Below are positions 11,209 through 23,617 of a stretch of DNA of 64,000 nt, one piece after another; positions within the stretch are counted from its first letter, which is position 1, and each line of letters starts with the position of its first letter. A program made the position numbers and the translations under genes. The notes beneath the pieces were generated by a model. That model did not search any database and had not been told where the DNA came from. It was given only the letters and a program-made list of their open reading frames with translations. This DNA comes from Codonopsis lanceolata (Eukaryota > Streptophyta > Magnoliopsida > Asterales > Campanulaceae), in assembly GCA_013146195.2 (NCBI GenBank), contig CM028377.1:63262285-63326284 (forward strand), given 5' to 3'.

Positions 11209-13157
11209 CAAAACTGAACCATTTTCAACTAAAACGAATCAAATTGAATGGTTTGTTTTGGTATGATTCGATTGTACTCCCAAATTGCTACCAACTGAAA
11301 CACAGTTGGTCAAACTCGTCTCTGTACCAATTGAATATAACTCACTGCTCAAATATTTTCACTTAAGAGATGGCTTTAATAGAAAAAAAAATTACAAAGA
11401 ATAAACTGTCAATGAATCTGGGTTGACTTTATCAGGACCCTCCATAGATTTTATCCTTGGAAGACCCGTCAATACATGAATCATTTTGATTCATGACCCT
11501 TTGTTTCTGCTATCACCGCTATATTTTGTATAAATATCTTTATATTTTTCATTTTATTAGTGATGCTCCCGTGCGTTATATGATTTATATATGAATTTAA
11601 ATTTATATACTTAATTAAAGTTGAGTAATATATATTTAAAAACATTAATATTAACAAAATAAATAAATAAATAATAAACATTAAAATTAAAGATGACAAT
11701 CACATAAATTTGAAAAAAGTTATTCTAAATTTTTGAAATATTTCTTTATATATAACATTTCTCATTGAAAATATACTATTACCACAACTATCACTGTCAT
11801 ATAACGAAATTCGAAGGCCCTAAGATTAGTAACTTTAGATAAAGCGACAACACAAAAAAAAAATTAAATTTTAAGGGTTGTGTTAGAAAATCCTCCGTGT
11901 GATGCACAGTATATAAAATATATAATAATACAAAAAAATTAAATTTTAGTGATGACATAAAGTTGAACAAATTATTAAAGCATAAAGACAAAAAAGTGTA
12001 ACTTAATATTTAATTATAAAGAATTACATTATGTAAGAAAATATTTATTTTTTGGAATACTTACTTAAAAACAACATTGGATCATCGAACGTGTACGATT
12101 ACTATCAATATCAATATCACTTATTTATATGGAACACTCATCATTAGAAATTGGTCCAACAAAAAACCTTTGGTTTTATTTTGAAGGTAATCACCGTAAC
12201 ATTGTCATAATAACTCTAGAAAAGAATTATACTCCCTACATCTCAAAAAAAAAATTTTATTTGTCAAGTCGAACTAATCTCTGAATAATGTGCACTATCA
12301 ACTACCTCAACTTCAATGTTGATTCGACCTTGGCTGGTCAGACGGATATATTTAGTTATACTTATAAGAGTTCCATTTTGCAATTGGATATTCTTTGTTC
12401 GTCTATTGATTTTGCTAATGAACAACAACACTTCCTTTGCAACAAATTTATAGTAGTTTCAACATTGTAAATTGATATTTGAATAGTCATACTGATTGCA
12501 TCTCCCAATGCGTACATGTACAACCGAATTAATTAATTAACTTGATGTATAATTATTGTAATTGTTTTTATATTGCTATTATTAATTTGATATCATGTTG
12601 TATAATTTAGCCACTAAAAAAACACCCGCCTTTATATTATTGAATGTAACTTTAAATGACAAAATAAATTTATTAATTTGACAGTTAGTTCTTGTAATTT
12701 TTTCAATATTGTATTTATTCACAATTCAATGATAATCTGTTGTATAATCCAGTCATTAAAATAAATATCTACGTTTATTTCCTTACAGTTTCTATAGTTT
12801 TAAAAAAATTCCATATTTTTTATACTATTGAATGTAAGGAGGCCGGAAATTTATTACTATAAAAAATTCAATTGACTAAAGATAAATAGAAATATAAAAG
12901 GTTTTTGAATTAATTTATGTACTTAAAATAATGATGATAATATAAAGTATCAAATACCAAGACAAAAATGATTCTTGAATCAAAACAAAAGTGTTTCCAA
13001 ATATAAAAAATGTATTTTGACGAAATATTTCTATTATTTACTCATTCTTTTATATATGTATATATTTTCAGATATACACACTCTCGTAGTTTTTTTTCTC
13101 AAATTATAACCTGTTTTTTTATAAAATAAATACGTCTTAGTAGCCAAATATAATCAT

Positions 13158-13212
<55 letters not shown>

Positions 13213-13440
13213 CAAGAATGTAAGTTCAATTGGCAATCGATCAAGAAATCAAATAATTAAAAGAGAAATACTGGGAAGACTTAATAAACGCTCAAAATTT
13301 TGTATTTAATGGCATGACAACTAAAATGATTATCAGTGGTCCCACTTTTTTAACTTTTTTTTTAACCCTAATTATAACTAAGATTAATTTATTTTAAAAT
13401 AACCAATAAACCAATTAACTAATTTTCTCACTCCCTGGCA
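11209..13440. other. AT-rich intergenic DNA, no gene seen
   Basis: No coding sequence was recognised. A pure TA microsatellite lies at 13161-13209. The rest is low-complexity A/T-rich sequence with short runs only. Confidence 0.7.
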
Positions 13441-13445
13441 ATAAA

Positions 13446-13790
13446 TCAAGGTAAAGGCTTTTCTTCTTCATGATAGTAGCTGTCGCTGGACCCTTCTTCA
13501 AAATCAGCAAGGTAGAAGTAGTGATAACAATCATCATTGTCCGGTTCTTCGTCCTCTTCCGATCCTGTACCTATATCTTGAGATTCTTGACGAGGTAGAA
13601 CTAGTATGGGAAACGATGACCTTTGAGGAGGAGGTGACGACCGCGATTCTACTGCCTTCTGGTAATCTACTCCCAACTTGTCCAAACCTTTCCGACAAGA
13701 TGAGCGGTAATTCCATTGACGGAGTTTGGTACCTCTGGTTTCGACCTTAAGCTTTTCCTCTGCAATTTCCATCAAATCATCTGCCCCCAT
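13446..13790 (-). CDS. Hypothetical 114-aa protein with acidic, Tyr-rich C-terminus
   Basis: A complete minus-strand ORF runs from ATG at 13790 to a stop at 13446. Seen: an N-terminal charged segment (EIAEEKLKVE), a basic middle (RSSCRKGLDKLG), a Pro/Ser/Arg segment (SRSSPPPQRSS), then a strongly acidic tail with GSEEDEEPDNDD and clustered Tyr residues. No signal peptide or membrane segment is apparent. Base composition and codon use are more gene-like than the AT-rich surroundings. No family was recognised. It could be a small intronless gene, one exon of a larger gene, or a captured gene fragment; no inverted repeats were found around it. Existence as a protein is unproven. Confidence 0.42.
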   Translation of the reverse strand: MGADDLMEIAEEKLKVETRGTKLRQWNYRSSCRKGLDKLGVDYQKAVESRSSPPPQRSSFPILVLPRQESQDIGTGSEEDEEPDNDDCYHYFYLADFEEGSSDSYYHEEEKPLP

Positions 13791-14079
13791 TTTTCTTCTG
13801 CTTCACCCTCTCTGCTTGGTAGGGAAGTGATTTATGGTGCTTGAGTTTGACCAGTCATGACTGGAAAAAAGTGGAGTGAATATTGGGAATCATTCTGCAC
13901 ATTTTGGAAAATTGGACGGTGGCATCCGACGGCGTCGGAGAAGTAGAGAACTTCATAGCGTCGGGTATTTTAGGACGTTCTGGAATGATTTTGGGGAAAT
14001 TTTGGTTTACTGATTTTTTATTTTATGTTTGGTTGGGTTAAAATATATAAAAGTTTGAGAAATTATTAAGTTTCCTTAG

Positions 14080-14864
14080 TGATATGCCCGGTCCAAATTC
14101 AGGCACGAGCTATCATCACGTGTCACTCACGAGCACAGTGAATATGGTGCCCACAACCCTAGCGAGCAAAGTAATAAAAACATCAAGCAGCGAGTAGTGT
14201 AACTCCCGTCCCAACGAGGCCGGGCATGAGTCTTGTCTGTCCGACCAGGGGCCATACCCGGACACCACACTCATACCTAGCAAAGGAACCAAATTCATCT
14301 CGTCCAAACCTGGTCGAGCATTGGTCCTGCCTGCCCGACCAGGGGCCGTCCCTTTGATCTACATCAAGTTCAGAAACAGTGCACATTGAATAGTCAGGTA
14401 GAGCCCTGCTCGTCTAGGTACATATCAAGCAGGAAGCACCGGAGGCTTGCTCTCCAAGACAAGTCAAAGGTTTTCATATTTGAGCAGGGCACTTACCTTA
14501 TCTGCTCCTTTATCTACGCAGCCAGCCACCTATCATGCTTAAAATCAAGGGATTCTCTCCTTGATTGATTAGGTAACTATGGAAACTGAATCCTAGACGG
14601 ATTCAGCCACATTGGGGACCTATAAATACCTCTCAATAATCATTAACAAGGTACACGCACACTTTCTTGAATCCCGGCATTCTGTCAATTTGCTTTTTGA
14701 CATTCACACTCGATACTTACTCTCACGCCGGAGGGGTTTCGCGAGGCCCTGCCTTGCACTTCCACTCAAGTTTCTTATGATCTTTACAGGCTCAAGGAAG
14801 GTGATCCAAGCCCAGATATCTTACCCAACTCACGGACGGCCCAAGCTGTGATTTTGCCACATCA
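14080..14864 (+). mobile_element. Solo LTR (785 bp)
   Basis: It starts TGATATGCCCGG and ends GCCACATCA, giving TGATRTG inverted ends. The flanks are CTTAG (14075-14079) and CCTAG (14865-14869), a 5-bp TSD with one mismatch. A TATA box (CTATAAATACC) at about 14631 sits where an LTR promoter belongs, which sets the orientation. Internal retrotransposon genes are absent. The family was not identified; its layout suggests a Ty3/Gypsy LTR. Confidence 0.7.
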
Positions 14865-14869
14865 CCTAG

Positions 14870-15982
14870 TATTACTTTAAAAAAATAGTGAAACTATATA
14901 TTTTTAGATTATATGCCAATGTGGCAGTGTGTTTTTATGTAAAGTACAATACATCAAAAGTTTTTTTTTCACGAGTAGTATAAAGTCTAGACCAAAACTA
15001 CCAATACTTTTAATTTAGTTTGTTTACAGAAATGGTGTTTAATTTAATCATTCATGCATATGTAAACTATGTGCATATTATCAAAATATGTATTAACAAT
15101 GATTTTATTTAAAATATAGGACCATAAAAAACTATGACAGTGTGTTTTTATGGAAAGTACAATTCATCAAGAGATATTGAGGTCAATGGATTATAAAAAT
15201 TTTATTAATGTCAAATTTAAACACGTTTTAGAGTTACAATGATATAAAGATACAATCTCAAACCCTAAACTATCTAAACAGGGAAACACGAAAATAATTT
15301 TGTCGCACGGATGCAGTCACATTGCTCCACGTGATGTGATCGCTTCGCCATCGAGTACGGTCGTATTTCCCTCCTGAATGCGATCGTATTCGATACTAAG
15401 ACATCTTTCGAATTTCTCCCTTCGTGATGCAATCGCTCTGGCCAAGGATGCGACCACTTTGCAATCGAGCGTTTTGGCCAACCACAATGCGACCCCATCC
15501 TCGAAGAACTTGGTCTGTTGTTAGGGTAATCGAATCATTCTATTCCAACATAAATAAATTGTTTTTGCAAATTCCAAACACTAGCAACGTCTACAAGGAA
15601 CAATCCTCTATAACACAATACAACTCAGTTTACACACTTAATTACAAATGAGAAAAACTATCGACTTGCTTGAATTGAATCATTTTTAAGAAATTTATTG
15701 TTATGATTAATATCCTCACATCCACGCATGTGGTTAACCGGTTATCCTCTTTTAACTCTTTCTTTTTTTTCTCTCATCATTACACGATTACTACTACAAT
15801 TAATATTAGGAACTGTCATTATTTACAATACCTCAAGCATATATTAATCTGGTTTTATAGTTGTGGCATCATAGACATAGACACAAAGACCATAACTTTT
15901 GAATATAAGAAGGGCAAACTTCAAGAAACCCCCCCCCCAAACCACATAGAAAAAATTCCCCTGGAAATATTAACTAATGTAA
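14870..15982. repeat. Intergenic repeats including GCGATCGC-type dispersed sequence
   Basis: A segment containing CAGTGTGTTTTTATG...AAAGTACAAT occurs twice, at about 14926 and 15138. About 15290-15520 holds short recurring phrases (GATGCAATCGC, GATGCGACC) that also occur at about 47480-47720. This looks like remnants of a dispersed retroelement. A C10-like homopolymer lies near 15930. No gene is visible. Confidence 0.5.
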
Positions 15983-16688
15983 GAGCATCCATAATGGTTG
16001 CACCCTAAAACACCCACTACGCAACCCCCTAAATCTGTTTAGAGGCCCTCTAAAAATGTTTCAACTCCAATGAAAGCACCACCATTGCAAACTTCCTATC
16101 TCCTTTTCTTCATAAGAATAGGAAGTTTTGCAATGGTAAGTCTTCCTTGATCATCTTCCTAAAATGCCAACAAGGAGAGAGATTGTGGTATATTCCAATT
16201 TAGGGAGAGAAGGCTGATGGAGGAATAAGGGAGGCTGGGCTGGGCGGTATGGTGCACGGAAGGGGTATGTTGGGCGCGTGTAGTGCACACACGAAAGAGG
16301 GAAGTGAGGGGGTTCCATGGTGGGGCCCAACGTCTGAAATGGTGGAGAAAAAATAATTTTTTATTAAATTAAAGGTAAGTTACTGTGCATGTTATCGTTG
16401 TGTATCTAAATTGTTTTTTTATATATAAAAGATTGCCAGTTACCGTTATGGGGGAAGGGGGTTTTTTTTTTACTTTTTCAAAAAATATCTGTTAATTTGA
16501 CTTTTTTTCCGATAAATTTTCTTTTTTTTCTTTCTTCCCTATAAATGCACCACCTCAACATTCTTCATTTTCTCCACAATTTCTTTATTCTCTCTTTATT
16601 TCTTCATAATCTCTTCTAAAAAAATCACTTTCTCTACATACTTATCTTTCAAATTGATCCAAGAGATACTAATTTTTTTCAAAATTTA

Positions 16689-17994
16689 TTGAATTCTTCT
16701 GAAAATGAAGAAAATCAAAATACGCGTAACTCTCGTGTTCCCGAAAATGTTCAACCTTCTCAATTTTCTTCTACTCCGCAATACCCCCAATACCCACCTA
16801 ATTTTCTCAACAATCCAAATGTTCTCAATTATCTAAATTTCTACATGCCTCCAAATTTCCAAATTTCCAGAATTTTCAAGCTCCTCAACTATTGGTAATT
16901 CATTTGGTAACGTTCATTTTTTTCTAAATTATTTGCAACCTACGGGAAACTAATTTTTCACTCCGCAAGGTACGCCTCGTGCAATTTCTCAACCTTACAT
17001 ATCTTCTAATGAGTCACGTCCAACAAGTGTAGATAGGACTTCGTCTGGTAATTTTTCGGCAATGTCGTCATCGGTTCCCGAGACGCAAATCAATTTAGAA
17101 ACAACTTATTTGGATGACGAAACTGAAGCGGTACCGGTAAAACACAAGTCTCAAACACGTGCAAGATGGACCAAGGAAGAAGATCTTGCGCTTACCGAAG
17201 TTGTACAAATTATTGGCCAATGTCCAATAGTTGGTAATAGTCAAAAGAGTGTGCAATATTGGAAGCGTGTAGCTGATTATTACAACAAATATCACCCAAG
17301 TGAATCGATTCCGAAAGATATCGCGAAGTTGACACCACGTTGGTCAACTAGAATTGCTCCATCGGTGAGAAGCTTCAATGTAATCTACAATAGGCTTGTC
17401 AATGCTAAACACAGCAGTTGGAGCGATGATATTTTAATGAAAAATGCAAGGGCGGTATACCATCAAGAAAAAGGTCAGCACTTTAATTTTGATCATGTTT
17501 GGAAAGTGTTAAGAAATTCTTCAATATCATATTTTAGGCAAACATATATTATTCACACCAATAAAAAGTCTAAGACGTCAGACTCCGATGGCGGTTATTC
17601 TAAGACTAGTGTGGATGTTGAAGATGTAGAAGATATCGATTTACGTACTCGTCCGATGGGAAAAAGACAGCAAAAATGAATGCTAAAGGTAAAGGAAAAG
17701 TCGAAAAATCTTCGAATTTAGATGGGTTGCATACACTGATACACGTACTTTTGAGTACGCGTTGTCATTAGATAAGTACTCCGAAATTAAAAAAAATTGA
17801 AGCGGATGCAAAAAAAACTTCAAGCGGAAGCTGCTGCTACAAGAGAACAAAGAAAGGAGCGCGAAAGGCTCGTGAAAGACATTATTTTTCTTACTCAAGA
17901 TATCTCAAACATGAGTCCGGAACAGGCTGTCATGTATCAACACAGATGTGAGCAAGTAAAGAAGCAGTTGAGGAAGAAAGGCTATGAATTTTAA
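16689..17994 (+). pseudogene. Harbinger ORF1, Myb/SANT-like protein, frameshifted
   Basis: Three open segments (16689-16898, 17062-17679, 17797-17994) read as one interrupted protein. The first is Pro/Asn-rich. The second holds the Myb/SANT helix signature RARWTKEEDLALTEVVQ and later WKRVADYYNKYHP. The last is a charged helical segment (TREQRKERERLVKDI) typical of the C-terminus of plant Harbinger ORF1 proteins. Frames change between segments, so at least two indels have occurred. Known: in PIF/Harbinger elements this protein binds terminal DNA and helps bring the transposase to the nucleus. It cannot be functional here without correction. Confidence 0.82.
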
Positions 17995-18425
17995 TATTAT
18001 AATATTTTTATGTAACTTTAATTATTAATGTTTTTTATGTAACTTTACTTATTAATGTTTTTATGTAACTTGTAATATTAGAATGTTTTTATGTAACTTT
18101 AATTATTAATGTTTTTATGTAACTTTACTTATTAATGTTTTTATGTCACTTGTAATATTAGAATGTTTTTATGTAACCTTACTTATTAATGTTTTTATGT
18201 CACTTGCAATATTAGAATGTTTTTATGTAACTTTAATTATTAATGTGTTTATGTAACTTTTAATATTAAAATGTTTTTATGTAACTTTACTTATTAATTT
18301 GGTTAATTAAACTAGCCGTTTGAAAGTAGCCGTTTTAAACTAGTTGTTGTAAAGTAGCCGTTTTAAACTAGCCGTTGTAAAGTAGTCGTTTTAAAGTAGC
18401 CGTTGTAAAGTAGCCGTTGTAAAGA
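17995..18425. repeat. Two minisatellites between the Harbinger genes
   Basis: About 17997-18300 repeats variants of ATGTTTTTATGTAACTTTA followed by a TTATTA spacer, with about ten copies of the ATGTAACTT core. About 18308-18424 then repeats AAAGTAGCCGTT and AACTAGCCGTT variants. Both are non-coding and probably formed by replication slippage. Confidence 0.85.
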
Positions 18426-18494
18426 AGTATATATAGATGAGAAGGTGTCTTCTTCTTCTACCAATAGCTACAAATCATCAACATACAACTAAAG

Positions 18495-19781
18495 ATGTCT
18501 TCTTCTTCTTCTACCAATAGCTCTAACACAAGCAGTCATACCGAAGAATCCAACGAATCCAACATGCCTGAAGGTGAAAAAATGTTTTTTGAGATAATTG
18601 CATTACAACAACAGATAGAAGAAACGGAGAGAGCCAACATCAGGAGGTGTTGCCGAAGGAAAAAGATGAGGTATATAGATCGAAACGTGTAGCGGGAAAT
18701 ACTCAACTTGTCAATAACTACTTCTCATCTCAGCCATTGTATCCCGATTATATATTTCGGTGACACTTTCGAATGCATCGAAACTTATTCATTTAGATAG
18801 TTAATGCATTGGAGAATCATTCAAGTTATTTTTGACAAAGGTCTGATGTAGTAGGAAAAGTAGGTCTCTCACCACTTCAAAAATGCACAGCATCTATCCG
18901 TCAATTGGCTTATGAAGTTCCGACCGATTATCTCGACGAGTACCTCCGATTAGCAGAAACAACTGTCATCGAGTGCATGTTCAACTTCTGTCGATGCATT
19001 ATTGAATTGTTCGGAGATCAATACTTGAGAAGACCAAATGCTAATGATACACAACGTCTACTTCAAATGTACGAGCAAAGGCATGGCTTTCCATGTATGT
19101 TAGGAAGTCTTGATTGTATGCACTCGGAATGAAAAATTGTCCAGTCGCTTGGCAAGGTCAATATGCAAGAGGTCATGGGAAGCCCACAATTGTGCTTGAA
19201 GCAGTTGTGTTGGCAGATTTATGGATATGGCATGCATTTTTTTGGGTCGCGGGTTCTCGTAATGATCTTAATGTGTTATATGAATCACCTTTGTTCAATA
19301 ATGTACTCGAAGGAAATGCACCGCCGTGCAATTTTGAAGTGAATGACATACAGTATACAAAAGGATACTACCTAACCGATAGAATTTATCCGAATTGAGC
19401 TACTTTTGTTAAGAGTTTTTTGTGCCCGTCAGATGCTAAGCGAAAGAAATTCAAAAAGATGCAAAAGGCTGCAAGAAAATATGTCGAACGAGCATTTGGA
19501 GTACTCTAATCAAGATGGGCAATTATCAAAGGTCCTAGCAGGTTTTGGTATAGAGATAACTTGAAAGAAATAATGCTCACATGAATTATTTTACATAACA
19601 TGACTGTGGAGGCCGAGGGTGATCACATTACGAACTGGGCTGATGATACCATTTATGACTCTCCACAAGTAAACCATGGGTCAACACAAGCATTTGAAGA
19701 ATATCTGCAATGAAATTCAGAAGTACGAGATAGAAACACACATCATGAACTTTGATCCAACTTGGTTGAGCATATATGACG
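18495..19781 (+). pseudogene. PIF/Harbinger DDE transposase (Plant_tran family), degenerate
   Basis: From ATG 18495 (MSSSSSTNSSNTSS) the sequence reads as a plant Harbinger nuclease after one early frame change near 18690 and several in-frame stops. Recognisable blocks are GLSPLQKCTASIRQLAYEVP, RRPNANDTQRLLQMYEQRHG, GSLDCMHSE, HGKPTIVLEAVV, WIWHAFFW, GYYLTD and VERAFGVL. The catalytic triad is kept: Asp at 19110-19112 (in GSLDC), Asp at 19264-19266 (in SRNDLNV) and Glu at 19486-19488 (in YVERAF). The stops lie where the family has Arg, Trp, Gln or Cys, so most look like single transitions. The gene ends near LVEHI at about 19780. It is non-functional as it stands. Confidence 0.88.
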
Positions 19782-19812
19782 TCGTTACGGTGACGTTTTT
19801 ATGTAATTTTAA

Positions 19813-21059
19813 GGCAAAACACACCTTTAGGCCACTATACTTTTCAAAAAGTTGTAATTAGGCCACTAAGACGTCAAAATTTTCGGGATGGCCACTGTAC
19901 CAGAGTTATCTTGCAATTTAACCTATTTTTTGGATGGACGTTAAGTTTGAAGGTTAATTTTTTTAAAATAACTATTTTGCCCATGTCATCATCTTTTCCG
20001 AAAAATCCCAGATTGTAGATTCAAAATTCTCAAATTCAAACAAAATCTCAGATTGAAGATTTAACCAGCATTAATCCATCGCTAAAGGGTGCGGGTATCA
20101 TCGAAGATTTAACCGGCATTAATTCATTTGCTGGCAAGGACAAATCTCTTACGCTCTGCCATTGCAATTATCAAATACCACATCCTTAACCTACCTACTT
20201 AGGTCCCCCACTTATCTGAAACGGAGCAACTTTGAGCTATAAAGCCTTCCTGAGGTTGTGACTCACCTCCATCCACACATCAAACACAATTTCTTCTGTC
20301 ACCACCATCTTCTTGCTCCGTCCCTCTTCCGTCTCTTGAGACCCCCCAACCATCTCTTCATTTCTTCAATCTCGTTTCCCTGCTTCGCGTCTATCCTCCC
20401 ACCACGAAACAGGCTTCCAAATCCTCTTTGACCTAGCCGGAATTAATGATGGATCCCTGCACCGTGATTTCCGTTGACCCTAAGCTTCGACTTACCTTCG
20501 AACACTGAAGGATACAATCCTCTCCAGTTTTCTCCCACAGATTTGTCGACAGTTGGATCCCTCTGGTCCCCGAACCTAGAACTAGAACCATGGGCCTCCC
20601 TAACAGTTGGCTCACAACGGCGCTTCCATCTCAAGAACTGTTAGATCCATCTCTAGATTTGTTAGATCCATCTCCAAATCTATTAATCCTGATTTTCTTG
20701 TAATAATATGTTAATTCTGATTTTCAAGGTTTAATTTTTACCTGGTTTTGTAAATTTGTATATTTGGGATTTTGTTTGAATTTAGGAATTTTGAATTTTC
20801 AATCTAGATTTTGTTTGAATCTGGGAATTTTGAATCAACAATTTGGGATTTTGTTTGAATCTGGGGTTTTTCGGAGGAGATGATGACATGGGCAAAATAG
20901 GTATTTAACAAAAATTAACCTTCGAACTTAACGTCCATCCAAAAAATATGTCAAATTGCAAGATAACTCCAGTACAGTGGCCATCCTGAAAATTTTGACA
21001 TCTCAGTGGCCTAATTGCAATTTTTTGAAAAGTACAGTGGCCCAAAGGTGTGTTTTGCC
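19813..21059. mobile_element. MULE-2: non-autonomous Mutator-like element nested in Harbinger, 9-bp TSD
   Basis: Ends GGCAAAACACACCTTTAGG and the inverse lead into roughly 150-bp inverted repeats. A perfect 9-bp TSD, TAATTTTAA, flanks it (19804-19812, 21060-21068). The first ten bases match MULE-1, and both share the general subterminal layout, so they belong to one terminal family with different interiors. The interior (about 20000-20870) looks like captured 5' transcript sequence (C/T-rich then short exon-like frames) but no source gene was recognised. It post-dates the Harbinger insertion. Confidence 0.9.
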
Positions 21060-21544
21060 TAATTTTAATTATTGAATTGTTTTTACTTAATTTTTAAGTA
21101 TTTATGTTTTATGTAACTTTATCATTATGTATTTTTTTCAATTTTAACGTTTTATATAATTTTATATTTATGTTATTTTACAAGATGTATAATATGTATT
21201 TTATTGATAATTTATTAATTAAATTATAAATTATTTAATTTGTGAGTAATTTATTATTTATAAATTAAATAATGTCTTTATTTATAATTTAATTAATTTA
21301 TACAAAATATTTAAATATGAAATATATTAAATAAAGTTAAATAAATTTATTTGTTTGAGAAATATAAAAATAAGATTGAAGTGTAAAGTTAATGAGGTGG
21401 CAGTGAGACCCAACTAAGAAGATCTATAAGAAGATTAGTATTAAGAAGATATATTCTTAAATGAAATAAGAAGAGAAAAATGTGTAGGTGGCGGTAGAAA
21501 CGGCTAAGAAGATGAAATAGGAAGTTAAGCATTGGGGATGCTCT

Positions 21545-22048
21545 GAGCACCATCTATATAACTTTATAAATTAGTGACATATTAGCTAACAAATTTAACT
21601 ATTAATATATTTCTCTATTTTGTATCTCTATTTTCCTACCATAAAGGGAATAAAATATGTATACTTTTCAATTTTATATTTTATAAAAAAAAATATTATA
21701 TATTTTGATTATTTCAATTACGTTTATTTAAATAAAGTCTTGTCATGCTTTATTATCAATAAACCCGTAATTTTAAGTTATAAATAATAGAAAATGAAAA
21801 TGATAGTGCAAAGAAATGAGGAATATGAGGAAGAAAATTAACCGGCGGAAGAGAGAATAACGGAGAAGGAGACGGGTGGAGAAGAGAGAAGCTAAAACAC
21901 GACGAATAGAGTCTTCGTTAGTACGCACCCGATATTATGGGGTGAGTTAGCTTTTTAGGCATATGATGTTTGATAGGGTGTCACTGTGGATCTTAAGTGA
22001 TATATAAAAAAATTAAAATCTTGGTAAAAAGAACTACTGTGGATGCTC
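21545..22048. mobile_element. Possible Harbinger-type MITE abutting the Harbinger element
   Basis: GAGCACCATCTATATAAC begins immediately to the right of the Harbinger end, and TACTGTGGATGCTC occurs at 22035-22048 in the inverse sense. The pairing is short and no clear TSD was seen, so this may be two unrelated ends. Confidence 0.35.
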
Positions 22049-22211
22049 TAAATCATGCTCTAAATCAGTCTACTCATTTCAACTTGGCTAACGGAGCTAG
22101 CAGAAAACTCAAAATTACATTAAGACCCTTGGCTGTAATGATAGTACGTTATTCCAGAATTACGACAAACCTATAGCCTCGCTTTCTCCCTTAAGTCGAA
22201 TCTCTAGAAAG

Positions 22212-22246
<35 letters not shown>

Positions 22247-23361
22247 AGACAACCTAGAATTCAGCCATCATTTCATAAATTCATGGGCTTTGCTTTTGCT
22301 ATGCCGACTTCGAAATTGTTTCCTTCCACGAAGCGCCAAGGAACTGTAGCTGCCCCCATCGCCCATAGATGGATCTGCTATTGCAGATGGCTATACAAAG
22401 ATAGAAATCTTGGCCCAGTTTGGTTTCATAGGGTGTAGTGGTCTGAAAGGTTGCATTTTGCAGGCATGTGCAATGCACATGTTAGTTTCTGTAATTTGGC
22501 TAACGTTGAACTAACATATGGATTGATTTATCCGGGTCACACCCGACGAAAGGGTTGACCCAACCGGGTCAATAACTTATGATATAAAAGCAATCCTATA
22601 CTACCAATTGCAGTATTGATCCTTTATTTTATTTGTATCAAATTCTACTATGCTGCAAAGTGTTGCAGTTAAAAATAAAAGAAAAACTATAAGAGTAGCA
22701 CCACAGTTACAAATAAAAACATAGTATTTGGAAGTTGGAACTTTCAATTTAACCAATTAAATATCGAGCAAATCTCATGTAAAATGATTTTATGAATTTT
22801 AATATGTTAAATAGAACATTAATTTTTTATATCTGAACTTACCAACACACTATAAATTAAATTAAAAAAATCATCTTATAAATAATTTTATCCGTAAAAT
22901 TGTCTCACCTAAATTTTTGCATTAAATATTTATCAAACAAGACGCACTTCCGTTAGAAATTATCATATTGACAGAATATTTTAATCAACACATTAAACTT
23001 AAAGCACTTTTATAATTAAATCAAATAGTCAAACATTTAGTATTATTTGAGACAAAAGAGTAAATGAAAAAGGTCAAAAAGGGAAATGAGTGGTGGGATC
23101 CACAAAAACTTCCATCCATGTCAATACATGTCTAATTATACATGACAGTTGAAAGAGCGAGCTAGGTAGAAGAAAATGATTACGAGCCTCTAAAATCCAA
23201 GCCAAATCTAATGCCATTAGATGGGCATTTGTCTACTCAGATTACCCTTTCCTGCAAAAAGAAGAAAGAAGTATCATGGCTCCCACCTTCATTTACATTT
23301 CTTTCATTTTGCCATCTCCATTGGCCTTCCACTCACTCTCACCACCTCTTCTTTCATCCAC

Positions 23362-23406
<45 letters not shown>

Positions 23407-23600
23407 AAAATGCCCTGCCAACATACCCACGATAACAACAACATCAAACAACAACTATATTAATATTAATCTCTCTCATAGTCATAGAAGACCCCAACAG
23501 CAAGCACCAACCACATATCTATATATTTACCAGGAGAAAAAGTCTCAAAACTCTTTTTCAAACAATTTCTGGTTTCAAAATGAGTTTTAATTTTTAAAAT
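22049..23600. other. Intergenic DNA with two CT microsatellites and a doubtful short exon
   Basis: CT repeats occur at about 22213-22243 and 23363-23404. After the first, an ATG at 22282 opens a 51-codon frame (MGFAFAMPTSKLFPSTKRQG...) ending TAG. The CT-rich leader and ATG resemble the 5' end of a transcribed gene, but no homology was recognised and nothing continues it. The second CT repeat sits in open frames on all three plus phases that are repeat artefacts. Confidence 0.35.
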
Positions 23601-23617
23601 CTTTTTTTATCTTAAAC

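Larger units (their letters stand above)
15983..21543 (+). mobile_element. PIF/Harbinger DNA transposon, full-length but inactivated, carrying a nested MULE
   Basis: The left end GAGCATCCATAATGG faces a right end whose inward reading is GAGCATCCCCAATGC. The flanks are TAA (15980-15982) and TGA (21544-21546), an expected 3-bp TSD with one change. Between them lie both genes typical of the superfamily: a Myb/SANT-like ORF1 and a DDE transposase, both on the plus strand and both broken. Tandem minisatellites separate them. MULE-2 (19813-21059) is inserted downstream of the transposase. A subterminal hairpin with an 18-bp stem (ACCATTGCAAACTTCCTAT and its inverse) spans about 16080-16138. Without MULE-2 and one TSD copy the element would be about 4.3 kb. 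Confidence 0.88.

Noticed and set aside
17995..18425. Tandem repeats as a CRISPR-like array
   Set aside because: Units are contiguous and degenerate without unique spacers, and the setting is a plant transposon.
23211..23590. Three overlapping plus-strand ORFs around a CT repeat
   Set aside because: All three frames stay open only because the CT repeat encodes alternating Ser-Leu; no homology.
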